Positions 1 to 12,285 of a stretch of 64,000 nt of DNA are shown here, one piece after another (positions within the stretch are counted from its first letter, which is position 1; every line of letters begins with the position of its first letter). The notes below the pieces were generated by a model, which saw only the letters and a program-made list of their open reading frames with translations, had not been told where the DNA came from and made no database searches. The stretch comes from Phycomyces nitens. Taxonomy: Eukaryota > Mucoromycota > Mucoromycetes > Mucorales > Phycomycetaceae. Made by a program: the position numbers and the translations under genes. Location: the NCBI GenBank assembly GCA_022702545.1, contig JAHRBC010000008.1:186001-250000 (forward strand), read 5' to 3'.

Positions 1-1248
1 AATTGAGTGGGAGAAGTATCCTCCATATCATCATCAGAGAATGAGGGGTTGTTGGGATCATTGAGGGCATTTTCATGAAATTCTTCCACAAGGTCAGTAG
101 AGCTGGAACCGGTGCCCTCTGGTAGGAAGGCATTCCGCAGGGAATGGAAGATCAGACAGTGAGGAGGGTCAGGGACAGGGCTATCAATCTCCTGGTATTG
201 GAGCTCATGGGAGTCAGTGGCCTTGAAGACTTCTGCCAGCACAGCAAAAGGGTTGGCAGTTTTGACACCAGGGGATGCCCGTGTAGCATAGGTGTGAGGA
301 AGGGAGGTGTTCACTGAGTGAGGCAAAATAGGATGTTTTGCCATCTCAAATAGAATGACATCTTCTGAAGGTGGAGGGTGGGAGGGAGTGGCGGGGTAGG
401 TTTTTTGGGCCTGGGGGGGGGGGGTAGGAATGTCTTTGGCAGTTTCTGTGAGCACTTAGAGGCTCCAGAGTCTGCCACAGAAAGTCTTGGGCATGCGATC
501 TGGAAGTGACCGGGTTGGTGGCAGGTGAAGCATTTCTGGGTGTCTTGTGGGCGGGTAGGACAGGCTTCAATATTGTGGCCCATAGCGCGGCAATATGTGC
601 AGTGAGAACCCATGCATGTCCATGTGGCCAGGATATGAGAAGAGTCAGACATGGGAATCTTGTAGAACAGTGGTAGGAGAGGTGTTGTTAGCATAGAAGG
701 TCTTTCTACATAAGTGTAGCCTGAGCTGTCAAAGCATCTGCAGTGAAAGTGGATGCCTATCTTGCAGACAGTTTCATATAGAGCAAGACTGTCCATGATG
801 AGGTGTTCAAGAGTTGGACGAGGTAGGAAGGGGAGTTTTGTCAAGTATAAGCAAAGAATTTTGGTGCCATTGGGTATTCCCTGAGAAGAGAAATACTATT
901 CACCGTTAACCAGGAAGCCTTTGGTACAGATGTCAATACATGTGGCAGAGTCAAAAAGATGTATTTCATGCATCGTGGATTGTTTGGTGGGGAAAGATAC
1001 ACTGGCGATCTTGTTTTCGGGGATGGCTTCAAGGAGTGAGTCTCAGAAGGCATCTTCTTAAGAAGTTCTGACGGGGGGTTGAAGAAGAAAGAGTGGGATG
1101 TGATGCTTTTGCGCCAGACCCAGGAGGACGAGGCAGAGAGGGTAGAAAACAGGATAGATGGGACCTGAGCAGGTTTAGCAGAAGTGGTTTATGCATATGA
1201 TGGTTGTGTTGAGGTGTGAGCTATGGGGGTAGTAGTGGATTGACCTAT
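1..1248 (-). pseudogene. LINE (non-LTR retrotransposon) ORF1, broken
   Basis: Minus-strand coding remnants with two CCHC zinc knuckles (CTYC..H..C and CFTC..H..C, both CX2CX4HX4C, about 520-615) and a segment KLPFLPRPTLE at about 820-845 typical of RNA-binding LINE ORF1 proteins of Mucoromycota. The reading continues in several frames: 1053-841, then 844-311, then an open stretch from about 310 to the window edge rich in P, D and E. Frame changes near 845 and 311 make it a pseudogene. The N-terminal part continues, in frame after removing the interrupting LTR, at 27880-27821. The reverse transcriptase part would lie left of the window. ORF1 proteins bind the element's RNA. The identity is from motif recognition. 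Confidence 0.65.
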
Positions 1249-1566
1249 TGTTAAATCAGAGGAAAACAAAGCACGGACAAGAGTACGGTGAGACTTTGTT
1301 TATTGAGAGAGAAAGAATTTGTGAATAAGATGAAGACTATTGCTATTCGTATTGTGCGTTTATATAGACATTGAGATGAGTGCTAGTGATGATATGATGA
1401 TATCATATAATGTCTGTTCTCTCTACCGACTATTAGATATGACTTGTTATTTTACTTAGTACTATTAACCAGTGTGTTAGTACTGGTTGTTAGTGTGTCT
1501 TTACGTATGAATAATGTATTTGGAAAGGTACACTCTTTAGTGCACTTCCAGTAGGTCGGTTATTCA
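1249..1566 (-). repeat. Solo LTR of Gypsy family B, piece 1 of 3
   Basis: The first 318 bp match, base for base apart from scattered substitutions, the reverse complement of the 380-bp LTRs of Gyp-B at 35374-35753 and 41282-41661. The match stops abruptly at ...GGTTATTCA, where CACTA-1 begins. The rest of the LTR is at 8127-8181 and 27814-27820, and the three pieces sum to exactly 380 bp. The 5-bp target duplication CCTAT is at 1244-1248 and 27821-27825. A solo LTR is normally the product of recombination between the two LTRs of a full element. Confidence 0.95.
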
Positions 1567-1585
1567 CACTGCAAAAAATACCCGA

Positions 1586-2144
1586 TTTCAACTCTGAATA
1601 CATCAATTGAAACGAGGGGAGTATAGGTCTTGGATTAGCCCTTTTCTTGATTGCTCACTTTAGATGGCGTTAAGAATATTTGGTAGTTCTATTGGATGGA
1701 CATTAGAATATGTCTTTATTTTTGTTGATTATTCAACTACGATATTTTCTCTGTCTTTTGAAGGTCGCGAAATTAATATTCTTGGGGATGTTGAAAATAA
1801 ATTATCAAATATGGGCAAGAGTGCGCAGCTGAGACTACTTGAAATATATATTTAGTTAAAGTATATTTTAATGACGATGTACTTTGGTTAATGAAGAGTT
1901 GGAGAAATAGACATGATATCATATTATTAAAAGATGTATATACAAAACAACTACTTGGTATATAGTCATATATTTAAAATGAAATAATGTCAATTTCCAA
2001 ATACAATCATTAAGTGAATTTGTTAATATTTATAATAACGGCATGTACGTAATGTAAATGGTTCCTGAACTATAAAACAAGCAAAATAAACTATGTTCCT
2101 GAACCACTTTTCTTTATATCAATCCTATAACCTCTTTAAACAAT
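1586..2144 (+). other. CACTA-1 left subterminal and 5' leader, no clear gene
   Basis: AT-rich. A short open frame at 1664-1855 (63 codons) and the reading just after it resemble decayed coding sequence but match no family I recognise. The rest is presumably promoter and 5' leader of the transposase that starts at 2145. Confidence 0.4.
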
Positions 2145-5100
2145 ATGTACAACACTTTCAATAACGAAGTTCAATGCCAGTGCTCAGTCTGCTCTCTCGA
2201 TGTCCAAGGATTTGTAGCAGTATCTGCCCAAACAGCACGAAGACATGCTGATAACGATCTTGTCAGACATTTTATGCAGACAGCTTCTTGTAAGTAATAT
2301 ATATATAATTTGTTCGCATTTCAAAGTGTAATTAAACATTTTAAAAAATATAGCATTGTCAGCTGAAGCAATTCAGATGGAGAATGACAATAACATGGAG
2401 ATTGATGCCGAGGTCCATGATGTTGATGCTCATGTTGAATGTAAGTATAAAATTTTATTCAAATTGCATAATAAATTGCAGCCACTTGAATATTTACTTT
2501 TTGCTCCAAAAAAAAAATGGAAAACTTACCTGTGTCTGTTACCAATTTTTGTTTATAGCTGAAAATGAAGATGAGGATATCATTGAGCTTGATACAATGG
2601 AAGGCTCTGAATATGAAGCTGAAGAATTTGAAGGTTAGTAAAAGTACAAGAAAAACATAGATATCATATATTAATATACAAAACCCAAATAGAACAATTC
2701 TCATCCTCCAACATGCCAGCGGATAACACCCATGCTTTCATTGCTGCCTTTGCCACCTTTTTCATATCAAAATATGTTGTAAACTCTGGAGGAGCAATTT
2801 TGATCAAGTTCCTCAATGAGGTTTTGGCGCACTTTGGCGAATCATTCCGTCTGCCATTGAGTTTGAGTGGTCTTTCCTCCATGACAGGATTCAACCAAGT
2901 CTGCAAAGGTGTCCAGCGCTACGTGGTGTGTGGCGAGTGCCACAAGACATACATGGAGTTTGACGGTGTTCCCCAGTGCTGCAACTTCAGAAGACTTTCT
3001 GGCGGTATATGTGGCGCCGATCTCTTCAAGCCTTCGAGAAACGTAGCACTGCCAAAGAAGGTGTATATGTACAACTCCTTGATTTCTGCCTTGTCCGTTC
3101 TCTTCTGTCGCCCTGGATTCGAAAGCAGTATCAATCACTGGAGACATAGACAGCAAGTTGCAGGCATGATGTTTGATGTCTATGATGGTGCCAAGTGGAG
3201 CAATCTGGAAGACAGCAATGGTCAGCAATTTGTGGCTCATGAACGATCAATCATGTTGACTCTAAACATCGATTGGTTTCAACCTTTTGATGGGGTTACT
3301 TACTCTTGTGGGGCAATCTACATGTCCATAAACAACTTGCCACGAGACGAACAATACAAGAAGGAGAACACCATTCTTGTTGGCCTCATGCCTGGCCCAA
3401 AAGAAGCCAAGACCAGTGAGATCAATCACTACCTCCGTCCTCTTGTTGCCGAGCTCCAATCCTTGTATGTGGGTGTGGTGATCCCTACTGTGCGCTGTCC
3501 TTCTGGTGCTCTTGTCCGTGCTGCTCTTTTCCTTGTTGCCTGCGACATTCCTGCTGCTCGCAAGACATGCGGATTCACGTCCCACATGAGCACCAATGCC
3601 TGCCACAAGTGCAATCGCCAGTTCTCCCATCTCCCAGGGAATGGCGGTGTTGATTATTCTGGTTTTGTCTTTTCCGAGTGGGTGCCTCGAACCGAAGCAG
3701 ATAATCGTCGTGATGCCCTGGCCTGGAAGCGTGCATCGAGTGAGGCAGACCAAAAGAGGATGGAAAAGGAGAATGGAGTCCGCTGGTCGGAACTCCACAA
3801 TCTTGAGTACTTTAATGTAGTCGAGTGCACCATCATTGACCCGATGCATAACCTCTTCTTGGGAACCTCGAAGCGAGTGATGGAGAAGTGGAGATCAGCT
3901 GGTCTGATCACCAACAGAGACTTGGCCGATATGCAACAAGAGGCTGACAATATGGTCCTTCCCCCAGATATGAGCACCCTCAAGAAGAAGATTGGCAAGG
4001 ACTTCCCGTTCATGAAGGCCGACGAATGGAAGTCCTGGTGCCTGGTATACTCGCCTGTCCTCTTGAAAGACCGGTTGCCAAGGGACAATCTTGACAATTG
4101 GATGTGCTTCGTCAACGCCTGCCGATACTTGTCCAAGCCCAGCATATCAGAAGACGAGTTAGCCGAAGCCCATTTCTGTTTGGAGTTGTTTGGACAAGGA
4201 TGTCAGAACTTGTATGGTGCAGATTTTATCTCACCTAACATGCATCTACATCTGCATCTTCATGAGACGATCGTCAACTTTGGGCCAGTATACGGCTATT
4301 GGCTTTTCAGCTTCGAGAGGTACAATGGTGTACTGAAGAACTACACGACAAACAAGAGAGACGGCTTTGAGGCCACGTTCATGCGAAAATATCTTGAGGA
4401 CTCTTGCAAGGTTGATATTGCTTGTAGAATGATGGCCGTAATTGGAAATGCATCGTATATTGCATTGCTTTCTGAACTCGTCGAGTTTACTCCTCCTCCT
4501 GCTCCAATTGTCCATGCGTCCACTGCAACCACCACTGTCACCACCGCCCCATATTTCCAAGTTGCTTCTCCTAGGTTTGACCTAAAAGTCTTTCTTGATT
4601 CCGCGCAGTTCAGTACTGTCAACATCAAAGGCAATGAACCTCTTCCTTCGTCGGCCTTCCCACTTTCCCTAGGGCAATATGAACGAATGGTAGAAGAAGA
4701 GTATGAGCATCTTCTTGAGTTCTACAGAGACTCCTATGACGATGATTCTCTTCGCAGTTACCAGCAAGCTTCGTTCGGCAATGTCTTTGTCAACAATATG
4801 ATCCAGAAGTTCCCATCGATCAACTTGCTTGGCCAGATATACAAAGGGAGCAATGGTGCAGTTCGCCGCGGGTCATATATACAGGCAATCTTCCAAGAGA
4901 ACAATGACCGTGGTATAAGTGCCTTTACTGGTCAGATTCAGTATTTGTTTGTCAACTCGCTTGTGAATCCCCAGACTCTTCAACCTGACAATCATACCTT
5001 TGCTTATGTCAAATGGTATAGGTCATCTGGTCTGAACACAAGAAGTGATGAAGGGATAGAGTTGAATGAGTTTGCCTTTGCCCGAGGGGATTATCAAAAT

Positions 5101-5211
5101 ATCTTGCCAGTGCACCGAATCTTGCTGTTGGTTGCCATTGGTGAGCATACAACTGAGACAGGAAATGTTAAGATGATTGTTGCTCCTGTTCTTAGAAAAA
5201 TATATGCTTAA
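2145..5211 (+). CDS. CACTA (Tnp2-type) transposase of CACTA-1, 941 aa, four exons
   Basis: Exons 2145-2289, 2354-2440, 2559-2633 and 2693-5211 are joined by GT-AG introns in constant phase. The sum is 2826 nt, open throughout. Exon 1 carries CxCx2C (residues 11, 13, 16) followed by ARRHA, as in the sister copies. Exons 2-3 are acidic. The last exon holds the Tnp2-like core: DWFQPFDG (D about 296), CDIPAARKTCGFTSH (D about 387), a zinc-binding cluster ACHKCNRQF, DPMHNLFLGTSKRVMEKW, and YWLFSFERYNG (E about 644). These are candidate DDE residues by analogy with plant CACTA 'D..F.PF', 'DFPA' and 'ERY.G'. It should cut at the CACTG termini in the nucleus. No stop or frameshift was seen, so it may be functional. 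Its convergent neighbour is broken. Confidence 0.88.
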
Positions 5212-5296
5212 AAATAAATATCTTTACCTATCCTTATCTCACAAAAGTATCTGCAGCAAAAGATAGCCAAAAAATATAAAACATAAAATAGATAGT

Positions 5297-6535
5297 TTAT
5301 TCATTATTTATTGTCCACGCGGCCAATGGGACTGCTAAATCCTTTGGTACATCCTTTTGACGAACTACTCAGACGCGTTTCAAAATGGAGCTTCCCTTTT
5401 TCTTTAGTGACTGGGAAGCAAAATCATCAACAAGATCTATAAAAGTCTGGAGCTATTGAATATAATAAGGTGTATTAATAAAAGATATAGAATTTTAATA
5501 TGAAAAACTATGCTAAAATAATTACCTCGTCACTTCTCCAGCTAGGGCAAAAGGCCTTTACCTTATCTTCTCCATCAGTCTCATCTTCAGACATGGTTTC
5601 CTTTTGGAGGGCATGGTCGCAATTTTTCTGCCCATCTCTCTGTCAATCTGGTCTCTGTACTTGTTGTATGCCTTGATTCGGCGACGAAGAATCTGTATAT
5701 TAAGTGTGTAAGAAAATAACAGTTTTATATTGATTAAAATATAAACTTACCGTAACAGTTCGCTGTCGTCTTCTGCATGCAAGTCTTTTTCTGTCTGCAG
5801 CCTCTGGGGTTCGCTGGCGCTGGCGCACCTGGTTGACAAAATGGTTTTTTACCATTTTGGCAAGATCATTCAAAGGGATCGCCTTTCCTGCCTCTTGTCT
5901 TCCCAAGTAGGTGATCAGCCTTATGGCCAGTGCATTGTTATAGCTACTGTTGTAGTAGCTAGTCAAGGACCACCCTTGCTTGGCATCATTCTCCATTATC
6001 TTGACAGGGTTGTCACTGGTGAAGTTTGGGTGCTTGATATAGCCATTGATTAATTTCTATAAATTGGTTTTAGATACTCTTCTTATTGATTTTATGTCTA
6101 GTCAAGACTTACTGAGATCTTTGGATATCTCTTTCCAACAACATAGGGTTCCTCACCCCGAGGTACCAAACTGGCCACTGCAATTGTTCTTGCAGGAGTA
6201 TTTCCACCAGACAAAATATCCTTGATGCTGATTTGGCCAGTGACAAGTCTATCAATGACCTTCTCAAGCTGCGAAATTGACGTCTTGCAATCACCCACTT
6301 CACTTGCAATTGTCTTGTTTTGATTTTCAAGAGAATCCATCTTGATATTTGCCGAGTTTAGCAAGCTACGGATTTCATTATCATCCTGGTAATTGGATGT
6401 CTCTTCTGCTGTTACAGTGGCCGAAGTAGATGCAGTGGTAAGTTCACTGTTCTGGACATTAGCCATAGCACTACGCATAATAGATGCATAGATAGGACTA
6501 CTGGTAGAGATTTTGGAGATGTCAAAGTTGTTCAT
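5297..6535 (-). pseudogene. CACTA accessory gene of CACTA-1, broken
   Basis: Four exons (6535-6113, 6056-5751, 5692-5527, 5455-5297) align in structure with the intact copy at 17250-18421. Exon 2 is 306 nt in both. Exon 1 encodes a Thr/Ser-rich stretch and a likely coiled coil (about residues 65-105, SLENQNK..DCKTSISQLEKVIDRL). Exon 2 is basic (RQRQRTPEAADRK). Exon 3 is acidic and ends PSWRSDE. There are two lesions. One A is missing from an A-run in exon 3 (about 5620), shifting the frame between MGRK and DHALQK. An in-frame TGA in exon 4 follows ILKRV. The function is unknown. By position it could be the TnpA/TnpD-like partner of the transposase, but no sequence similarity shows that. Confidence 0.75.
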
Positions 6536-6725
6536 TTTCTATATGAATAAATGTTTAAATGACAATTATTAATATTTTATCTTTATGATATTATAATGTT
6601 TCTTACAAGTAAAGAAGTATAATGAACTGTTACTGATGTTTATTCTACAATATATAATCATATTTTACAATGACTTGCTTAAAACTAATTAGTGTCTTTT
6701 ATTGATTAAATAAAGCGTCTAACTG

Positions 6726-7480
6726 TAAAATGAAAATGACGATTATATTATGTTTTTGGGATTATTGATTTTAGAGACCGCACTTTTTTTAGGGGTAAAC
6801 CACCTTGGAACTCAAATTATTTTTTGTTCTTTCTCTTTTGCCTCTTGCTCTTATACACATACTGGTAATTATTTTATTCTTATTATTTTATGTAATTACT
6901 TAATAATTTTGCCATTATCTTTACAGATCATCAACAAGCTTCTTCTCTTTGGTCATTTTACATGGTTTAATAACATAAAATAATATTTGCTCAAAGCTTC
7001 TCTTTACTAATGACTTGATGCCTCCAGTCATCACGGCTTTGCATGTCACTCAATCTTGTAATCAAACATCATGGTAAGCTATTATATTATTACAAATTAT
7101 ATATATCTCTTTACTTATACATATATAACTATGTTCTATTCTCTATTAGATATATTAAGAATCTCATCCGCATGCCTGAACAAACAATCACACAGGTAAG
7201 AAAACCGCTGATAATATAGTATATATGAATATCTAGAATACTAATAACTTTACAATTCTTAGACAATCTCAACTGACAGCTAATATGCTGAGATATTCTC
7301 ATGAATCTATCAAGTAGTCCATCTACTCACGATATCAACATTGTAAGTACAACAGCAAATAATTTGATCCACTACGATTATTTAATTAATCTTTGCTCCT
7401 ATTACTATTAAATAGCACCATTCTTCTCCAAGACAGTACCCAATATCTATCAGGTAGGAACTTGTTGGTCTTGCTAGATG
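6726..7480 (+). other. CACTA-1 third unit: chain of exon-like segments
   Basis: A plus-strand series of donor and acceptor sites: ...ACATACTG|GTAATT, TTTACAG|ATCATC, ATCATG|GTAAGC, TATTAG|ATATAT, ACACAG|GTAAGA, TTCTTAG|ACAATC, AACATT|GTAAGT, AAATAG|CACCAT, TATCAG|GTAGGA. The same splice sites are kept in CACTA-4 (27924-28599), while the best reading frame (from 6750) has a stop there. It is divergent from the accessory gene at 6535. It reads as a spliced transcript with weak or no coding capacity. Only RNA data could settle that. Confidence 0.45.
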
Positions 7481-7642
7481 CAAAATATCAAACAATACTC
7501 TAGAAATAGCATATATATTATTATTATATGATTAGAGCATTCATCTAGAAATATATATATTAAATAAATAAAAAATAAATAAAAAACAATTTATTTTTTA
7601 AAAATCAACAAATGAGGCTTGTATGTAAACGTATGATACGGT

Positions 7643-7787
7643 GCTTTTCAGTCTAAAAGACATTATTTCCCTTTGCTTTTCAGTCTAAAAGACATTATTT
7701 CCCTTTGCTTTTCAGTCTAAAGACATTATTTCCCTTTGATTTTCAGTCTAAAGACACTATTTCCCTTTGCTTTTCAGCCTAAAGAGA
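7643..7787 (+). repeat. CACTA-1 subterminal tandem repeats
   Basis: Five head-to-tail units of about 30-32 bp, each built on GCTTTTCAGTCTAAA(A)GACA followed by TTATTTCCCTTT, with the last unit partial. The same array is in CACTA-4 at about 44959-45095. Subterminal repeats of CACTA elements are usually binding sites for the element's own protein, so this is a candidate transposase or accessory-protein binding array. Confidence 0.8.
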
Positions 7788-8025
7788 TGAGTTACTGAGG
7801 TTAAAAGTAAAGGATATGAATAGATTGTAAATCGCGATATTGCAATTAGCTTTATATGGCACAAAATACAATAAATAATAGGCTTACTCGACACGAAATA
7901 TAAAATAAACTAGACCTCTTTAATAACAGAAAAGTTGGGGGGTATCAAAGGTTTTTCAAGCGGAACTAAAGACCTATTTCTCTGATAGACCAGGCGTCAT
8001 TCCCTATAGTATCATTCATATTTGT

Positions 8026-8100
8026 ATGGTGGAGAAATATAGATTGAAATAACAATAAATCGATGATGGTACTTTAATACTACAGATATTTCTCCACCAT
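8026..8100. repeat. 15-bp perfect inverted repeat near CACTA-1 right end
   Basis: ATGGTGGAGAAATAT at 8026-8040 is perfectly inverted at 8086-8100, with a 45-nt spacer, 23 bp inside the right terminus. The same pair is at 45339-45353 and 45399-45413 in CACTA-4. Confidence 0.85.
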
Positions 8101-8126
8101 AAAATCGTATACTTTTTCCAGTGTCA

Positions 8127-8181
8127 ATATGTTTCAATATTGGTAATTTGTGTTAATGTTTCAATCTACGATTATGTTGGA
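8127..8181 (-). repeat. Solo LTR of Gypsy family B, piece 2 of 3
   Basis: 55 bp between CACTA-1 and CACTA-2. It continues the LTR-B match exactly where 1566 stops, from ATATGTTTCAAT to TTATGTTGGA. It ends where CACTA-2 begins, and the target duplication GGA is 8179-8181. Confidence 0.95.
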
Positions 8182-8413
8182 CACTGCAAAAACAGTGTTA
8201 AATCAATGATTAATTGTGGGGTGTTATTATCAATAACAGTATATGAAAAATTGCAACTCAGGGAAAATCCTTTGGTTAGTATCATTGACAGATATAAGCA
8301 TGTCTTATTGGTTAGATAGATTACGGAGTACCTGAAAGTAATAATAAAACTATAAAGGAACTGACAATAAACTACTGCTATTATATATTCTCTTTTGATA
8401 TAAACCCAAAAAA

Positions 8414-11400
8414 ATGTTTGCCATTCCAAATGCTAATGAAGTTGAATGCCGATGCTCGAAATGCATTTGCAATCCTGCTGGCTACATGATCACTGCCAAA
8501 AGAACTGCCAAGCGTCATGCTCAGAGTGACAAAGACAGAGAATTGGATAGAAATATCAATCGTAAATAAAATGGCAATTATATAGTGTGGGCTATAATAT
8601 TAATAATATTTTAAATAGTCTTGCCTGTCCAACAAAGCAGTGTTGATGTGGACATGGAAGCAATTCAATTTGAAGAGGACATTGAATGTACATAGTATTT
8701 TATTTTTTATACTCAATTTACACTTTACTTATGCTCGGTTTTAATAGATGACAGTTACTCTAATGATGTACCATCATCCATGGAATATCCCGATGGGTTC
8801 TTACCTCTTTTGGCCGAAGATTTTCTTTTTGGAACAGATGAGCTCATTGAAGAATATTCATCTGAGCATGAATCGTCTGATGAAGATGCTGAGGAAGAAG
8901 AGGCCAAGCAGAGTGAAGGTCAGCAATAAACAAAAATGTTGATAGTACCTTTGAATAAAGAAAGATATTAATATTTAATTATCATTAATACTCACAGAGA
9001 GTTCAGCCAATCTTCCTGAAGATCCATGGCATAGATTGATAGCCATCTTCCTTGTCATGTTCATTTCTTCCTTTGTTGTTGATGAGGGTGCCGTGATATT
9101 GATCTCTTTCATTAATGCAATCCTTGAGCACTATGGGGAAAGCTTCAGACTCCCAACGAGTATTCCCGGTTTAAAGAAGATGACTGGATACAGTGCTATG
9201 ACAAGTGGTGTGTCAACATTTGTTGCATGCAGTGATTGTCACACTCTGTATAAAAGCAATAGTGAAGTACCTACTTGTTGTACTGGAAAGAAACTTGGCC
9301 GCCAGAACGAATGTGGAAACAGTCTGTTTAAGTCTGGAATTAGTAATGGATTGACTGCAAAGCGCACTTTTGTCTACAACTCGTTGAAAACAGCCTTGGC
9401 AAAGCTTTTCAAGCGACCCAATTTCGAAACTGCCATCAACATGTGGAATCGTGGTCCAAAGGTTCCTGGCACCATGTTTGATGTTTACGATGGAAAGATG
9501 TGGAAGGAGTTTGTGGATGAGGATGGCATGCAGTTTGTTGCCAGAGAGAGATCGTTGTTGTTGACTCTTAACATTGATTGGTTCCAGCCTTTCGATGGGG
9601 TAACTTATTCTTGTGGTGCGATATATCTTACCATCAACAATTTGCCAAGAGACGAGCGCAATAAGATGGAAAACGTGATTCTCGTTGGGCTCATGCCAGG
9701 TCCCAAAGAAGCAAGCACAGCCGAAATCAACAACTACCTGCGCCCCCTTGTTAATGAGCTCGAGGAGCTGTACACTGGTATCAGTATTGATACATACAGT
9801 CGTTCTGGTGCTTTGGTTCGTGCTGCTCTCCTGATGGTTGCATGCGACATACCTGCTGCAAGAAAGACCTGTGGCTTCACTTCCCACAACAGCAGAAATG
9901 CATGTCATAAGTGCAATCGTCACTTTTTCCGTTTTGAAGGGACTTCGATCGTTGACTATTCTGGGTTCAACTCTTCAGAGTGGGTTGGCCGTACAAAAGA
10001 GGAGAACCGCCGGCATGCCACCATGTGGAAAAATGCAAGAACTTTGGTGGAGAGAAAGCAGCTGGAAGTTGAGAATGGAGTGCGGTGGTCCGAGCTTCAC
10101 AGACTTGCCTATTTTGAACCAGTCAGGGCAACAATTGTGGACCCAATGCACAATCTTTTCCTTGGAACGGCCAAGCGCATGATGGAAAAGTGGATCCTGT
10201 GTGGTCATCTCGATGACAATGATCTTTGTGAGATGCAGGTTGAGGCGAACACTATTACATTGCCTTCAGAATACGCCAGCCTCACCACCAAAATTGCAAA
10301 GGGATTTCCATTCATGAAGGCAGATGAATGGAAATCATGGTGCTTAATTTACTTGCCTGTTGTATTGAAGGGACGGCTAGAAGATGATCTGTTCGCCAAC
10401 TGGATTGAGTTTGTTGATGCCTGCCGGTTATTGACAAAACCAACAATAACTGAAGAAGAGATTGAGCTTGCTCATGGTAGTCTGGAGAGATTCTGCAGTG
10501 GTTGTGAAGAATTGTACGAGCATGACGTCCTGTCTCCAAACATGCACCTTCACCTCCATTTAAAAGAGACAATTAACGATTTCGGGCCCATTTATGGATA
10601 TTGGCTGTTCAGCTTTGAACGATACAATGGACTTGTCAAAGGCTTCAACACCAATCGTAAAGCTGGTTTTGAAAAGACATACATGAATAAGTTCGTTCAA
10701 AGTGGTTCCAAAGGCGACTTTTACCAAGCTCATCTTGCCACCATCACCAGCCCAAGTCATCTTGATCTGTTTAACAGACTGTCTCCCGCCACTGTGTTTG
10801 TGCCTCAGCAAAATAGGCTGTCAATCTTCTCTCTCCCTGCCTTTTTGGAATCAGCAATGAATCCAACAAAGCAAACGTTTGGCAATGAGCCCCTTCCGCC
10901 ATCTGCCTTGCCATTGGTTTTGAAAGCACCAACAACGATGAGAAAACTTGAGTATGACTGCCTGCTGAAGTACTACAAGATGGAGTATGCCGATGACGAT
11001 CTTTGCAGTGCAAAAACATGATTAGAAATGCACACTTTGTCAATGACAGGATCCAGAAGTTTACCTTGATAAATCTTCTTGGACAAGTCTATAAAGGCAG
11101 TGAGGGGGCAAACGGAAGAGGTTCATACATCCAGGCAATGTATATTGAGAAAAATGGTGATTCTGGGGAGATATACGCTGGTCGTATTAAATATCTTTTC
11201 GTCCACAATTTTTCGCCAACCCCTACTCCTGCCAACTTTCTTGCACGCCTTAATCCCCAGCATGTTTTTGCTTTTGTTGAGTGGTATGAAATCCCTTACC
11301 ATCAACCAAGAATCAACCAGGGTATTGAGCTGTATAAGCCGACTTTCCAAAAGTATAACTACGATAACATTTTGCCTGTTCATTGTATCCTTTCACCAAT

Positions 11401-11479
11401 TGCAATTGGCAATCAAGCTTCTGGTCGTGGCGCAGCCAAAGTTCTTGTCATTCCCTTGCCTAGAAAGCTTTATGCTTAG
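8414..11479 (+). pseudogene. CACTA (Tnp2-type) transposase of CACTA-2, frameshifted
   Basis: The exon plan matches the CACTA-1 copy: 8414-8561 (CxCx2C then AKRHA), 8619-8687, 8748-8918 (very acidic, SDEDAEEEEA) and 8998-11479. Core motifs are present: DWFQPFDG, CDIPAARKTCGFTSH, DPMHNLFLGTAKRMMEKW, FSFERYNG. At about 11000-11020 the frame ends in ...DDDLCSAKT and a stop. The family's C-terminal part (VNDRIQKFTLINLLGQVYKG onward) continues in another frame from about 11003 to the stop at 11479. No splice pair rescues the shift, so it is a pseudogene lacking the last roughly 150 residues in frame. Confidence 0.85.
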
Positions 11480-11600
11480 ACTTCTTTTTCTTTTTTCTAT
11501 TATTATTATTATCTTTCACTATCTTATATAAAACATACAATACTTGTGTATTCAAAACAATATTAATGAAAGTATAGGAATGAGAGATGCAAGTAATTAT

Positions 11601-12043
11601 TTATTCACGTTTTGTCCACGCGGGCATTTTGGCTACTAAGCCACGAGGAATTGCTTTTGATACAACTACATGATGGCGAGCCTTCAGCTGGCCTGCTCTC
11701 TTTCCCAAATCACTTATTGCAAGAGTATCGAGAAAGTCAAAGAACTCATTCAACTATCCAAATATTTTCTTTGTTAAACATATAATAAAAGTGGAAATAT
11801 ATGTTATAGCTACCTCATCACTTCGCCAGCTTGGGCGAAGCACTGTTACAGTTGTGTCTGTATCACTTTCGTCATCAGACATGACATCTCTATAAAAGAC
11901 ACCACTGTAGTCTCTCCCAAACTTTTCGATTGAGGCGGCCTTGTGTTTGGCAAATGTTCTCTTCCGTCTCTTGAAGAGCTAAAAAATATAATGATAAATA
12001 TATTTATGTTTCTCTTATTTTTTATAGAGCCACCTACGTCTGT
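11601..12043 (-). pseudogene. CACTA-2 accessory gene, 3' half
   Basis: Exon 4 is 11753-11601, ending PAWTKRE and a stop. Exon 3 is 11978-11814 (FKRRKRTFAKHK...SDDESDTD...LRPSWRSDE), the counterpart of PSWRSDE in CACTA-1 and PGWRSDE in CACTA-3. The last 3 nt of exon 2 are 12040-12038, before a GTAGGT donor. The gene is cut at 12044 by CACTA-3 and resumes at 25552. Confidence 0.8.
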
Positions 12044-12285
12044 CACTGGAAAAATGGGCTGGATTACTAGTGCACCAAGAGTACTTGAAGGTGTAGGAAA
12101 TATAGGCCTTTTTTTCAACTCAGAAGATTTTTTTTATTCAAATAAAAAAAGACTTTTTAACAGATCCTATTGGTTCGGGCAAACAAGTAAAATACAATAG
12201 TTTTTTTTTGTCTATAAATTGACAGCAAATAAAACATATGAAGCACTTGTTTCCTTTTTTATCTTACAATCGAATCACACAAAAT

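Larger units (their letters stand above)
1567..8123 (+). mobile_element. CACTA-1, 6.56-kb CACTA/CMC DNA transposon
   Basis: It starts CACTGCAAAAAATACCCGAT and ends (reverse complement) CACTGGAAAAAGTATACGAT, an imperfect terminal inverted repeat of about 24 bp. It is flanked by a 3-bp target duplication TCA (1564-1566 and 8124-8126) inside solo LTR-B. Contents in order: an intact transposase gene (2145-5211), a convergent broken accessory gene (5297-6535), a plus-strand spliced-looking region (about 6726-7480), subterminal tandem repeats (7643-7787) and a 15-bp inverted repeat (8026-8100). CACTA elements move by cut-and-paste and make 3-bp duplications, which fits. The right third is nearly identical to CACTA-4 at 27881-28599 plus 44707-45436. 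Confidence 0.95.

Noticed and set aside
7643..7787. CRISPR-like repeat array
   Set aside because: Units are contiguous without spacers, inside a eukaryotic transposon, and repeated in CACTA-4.
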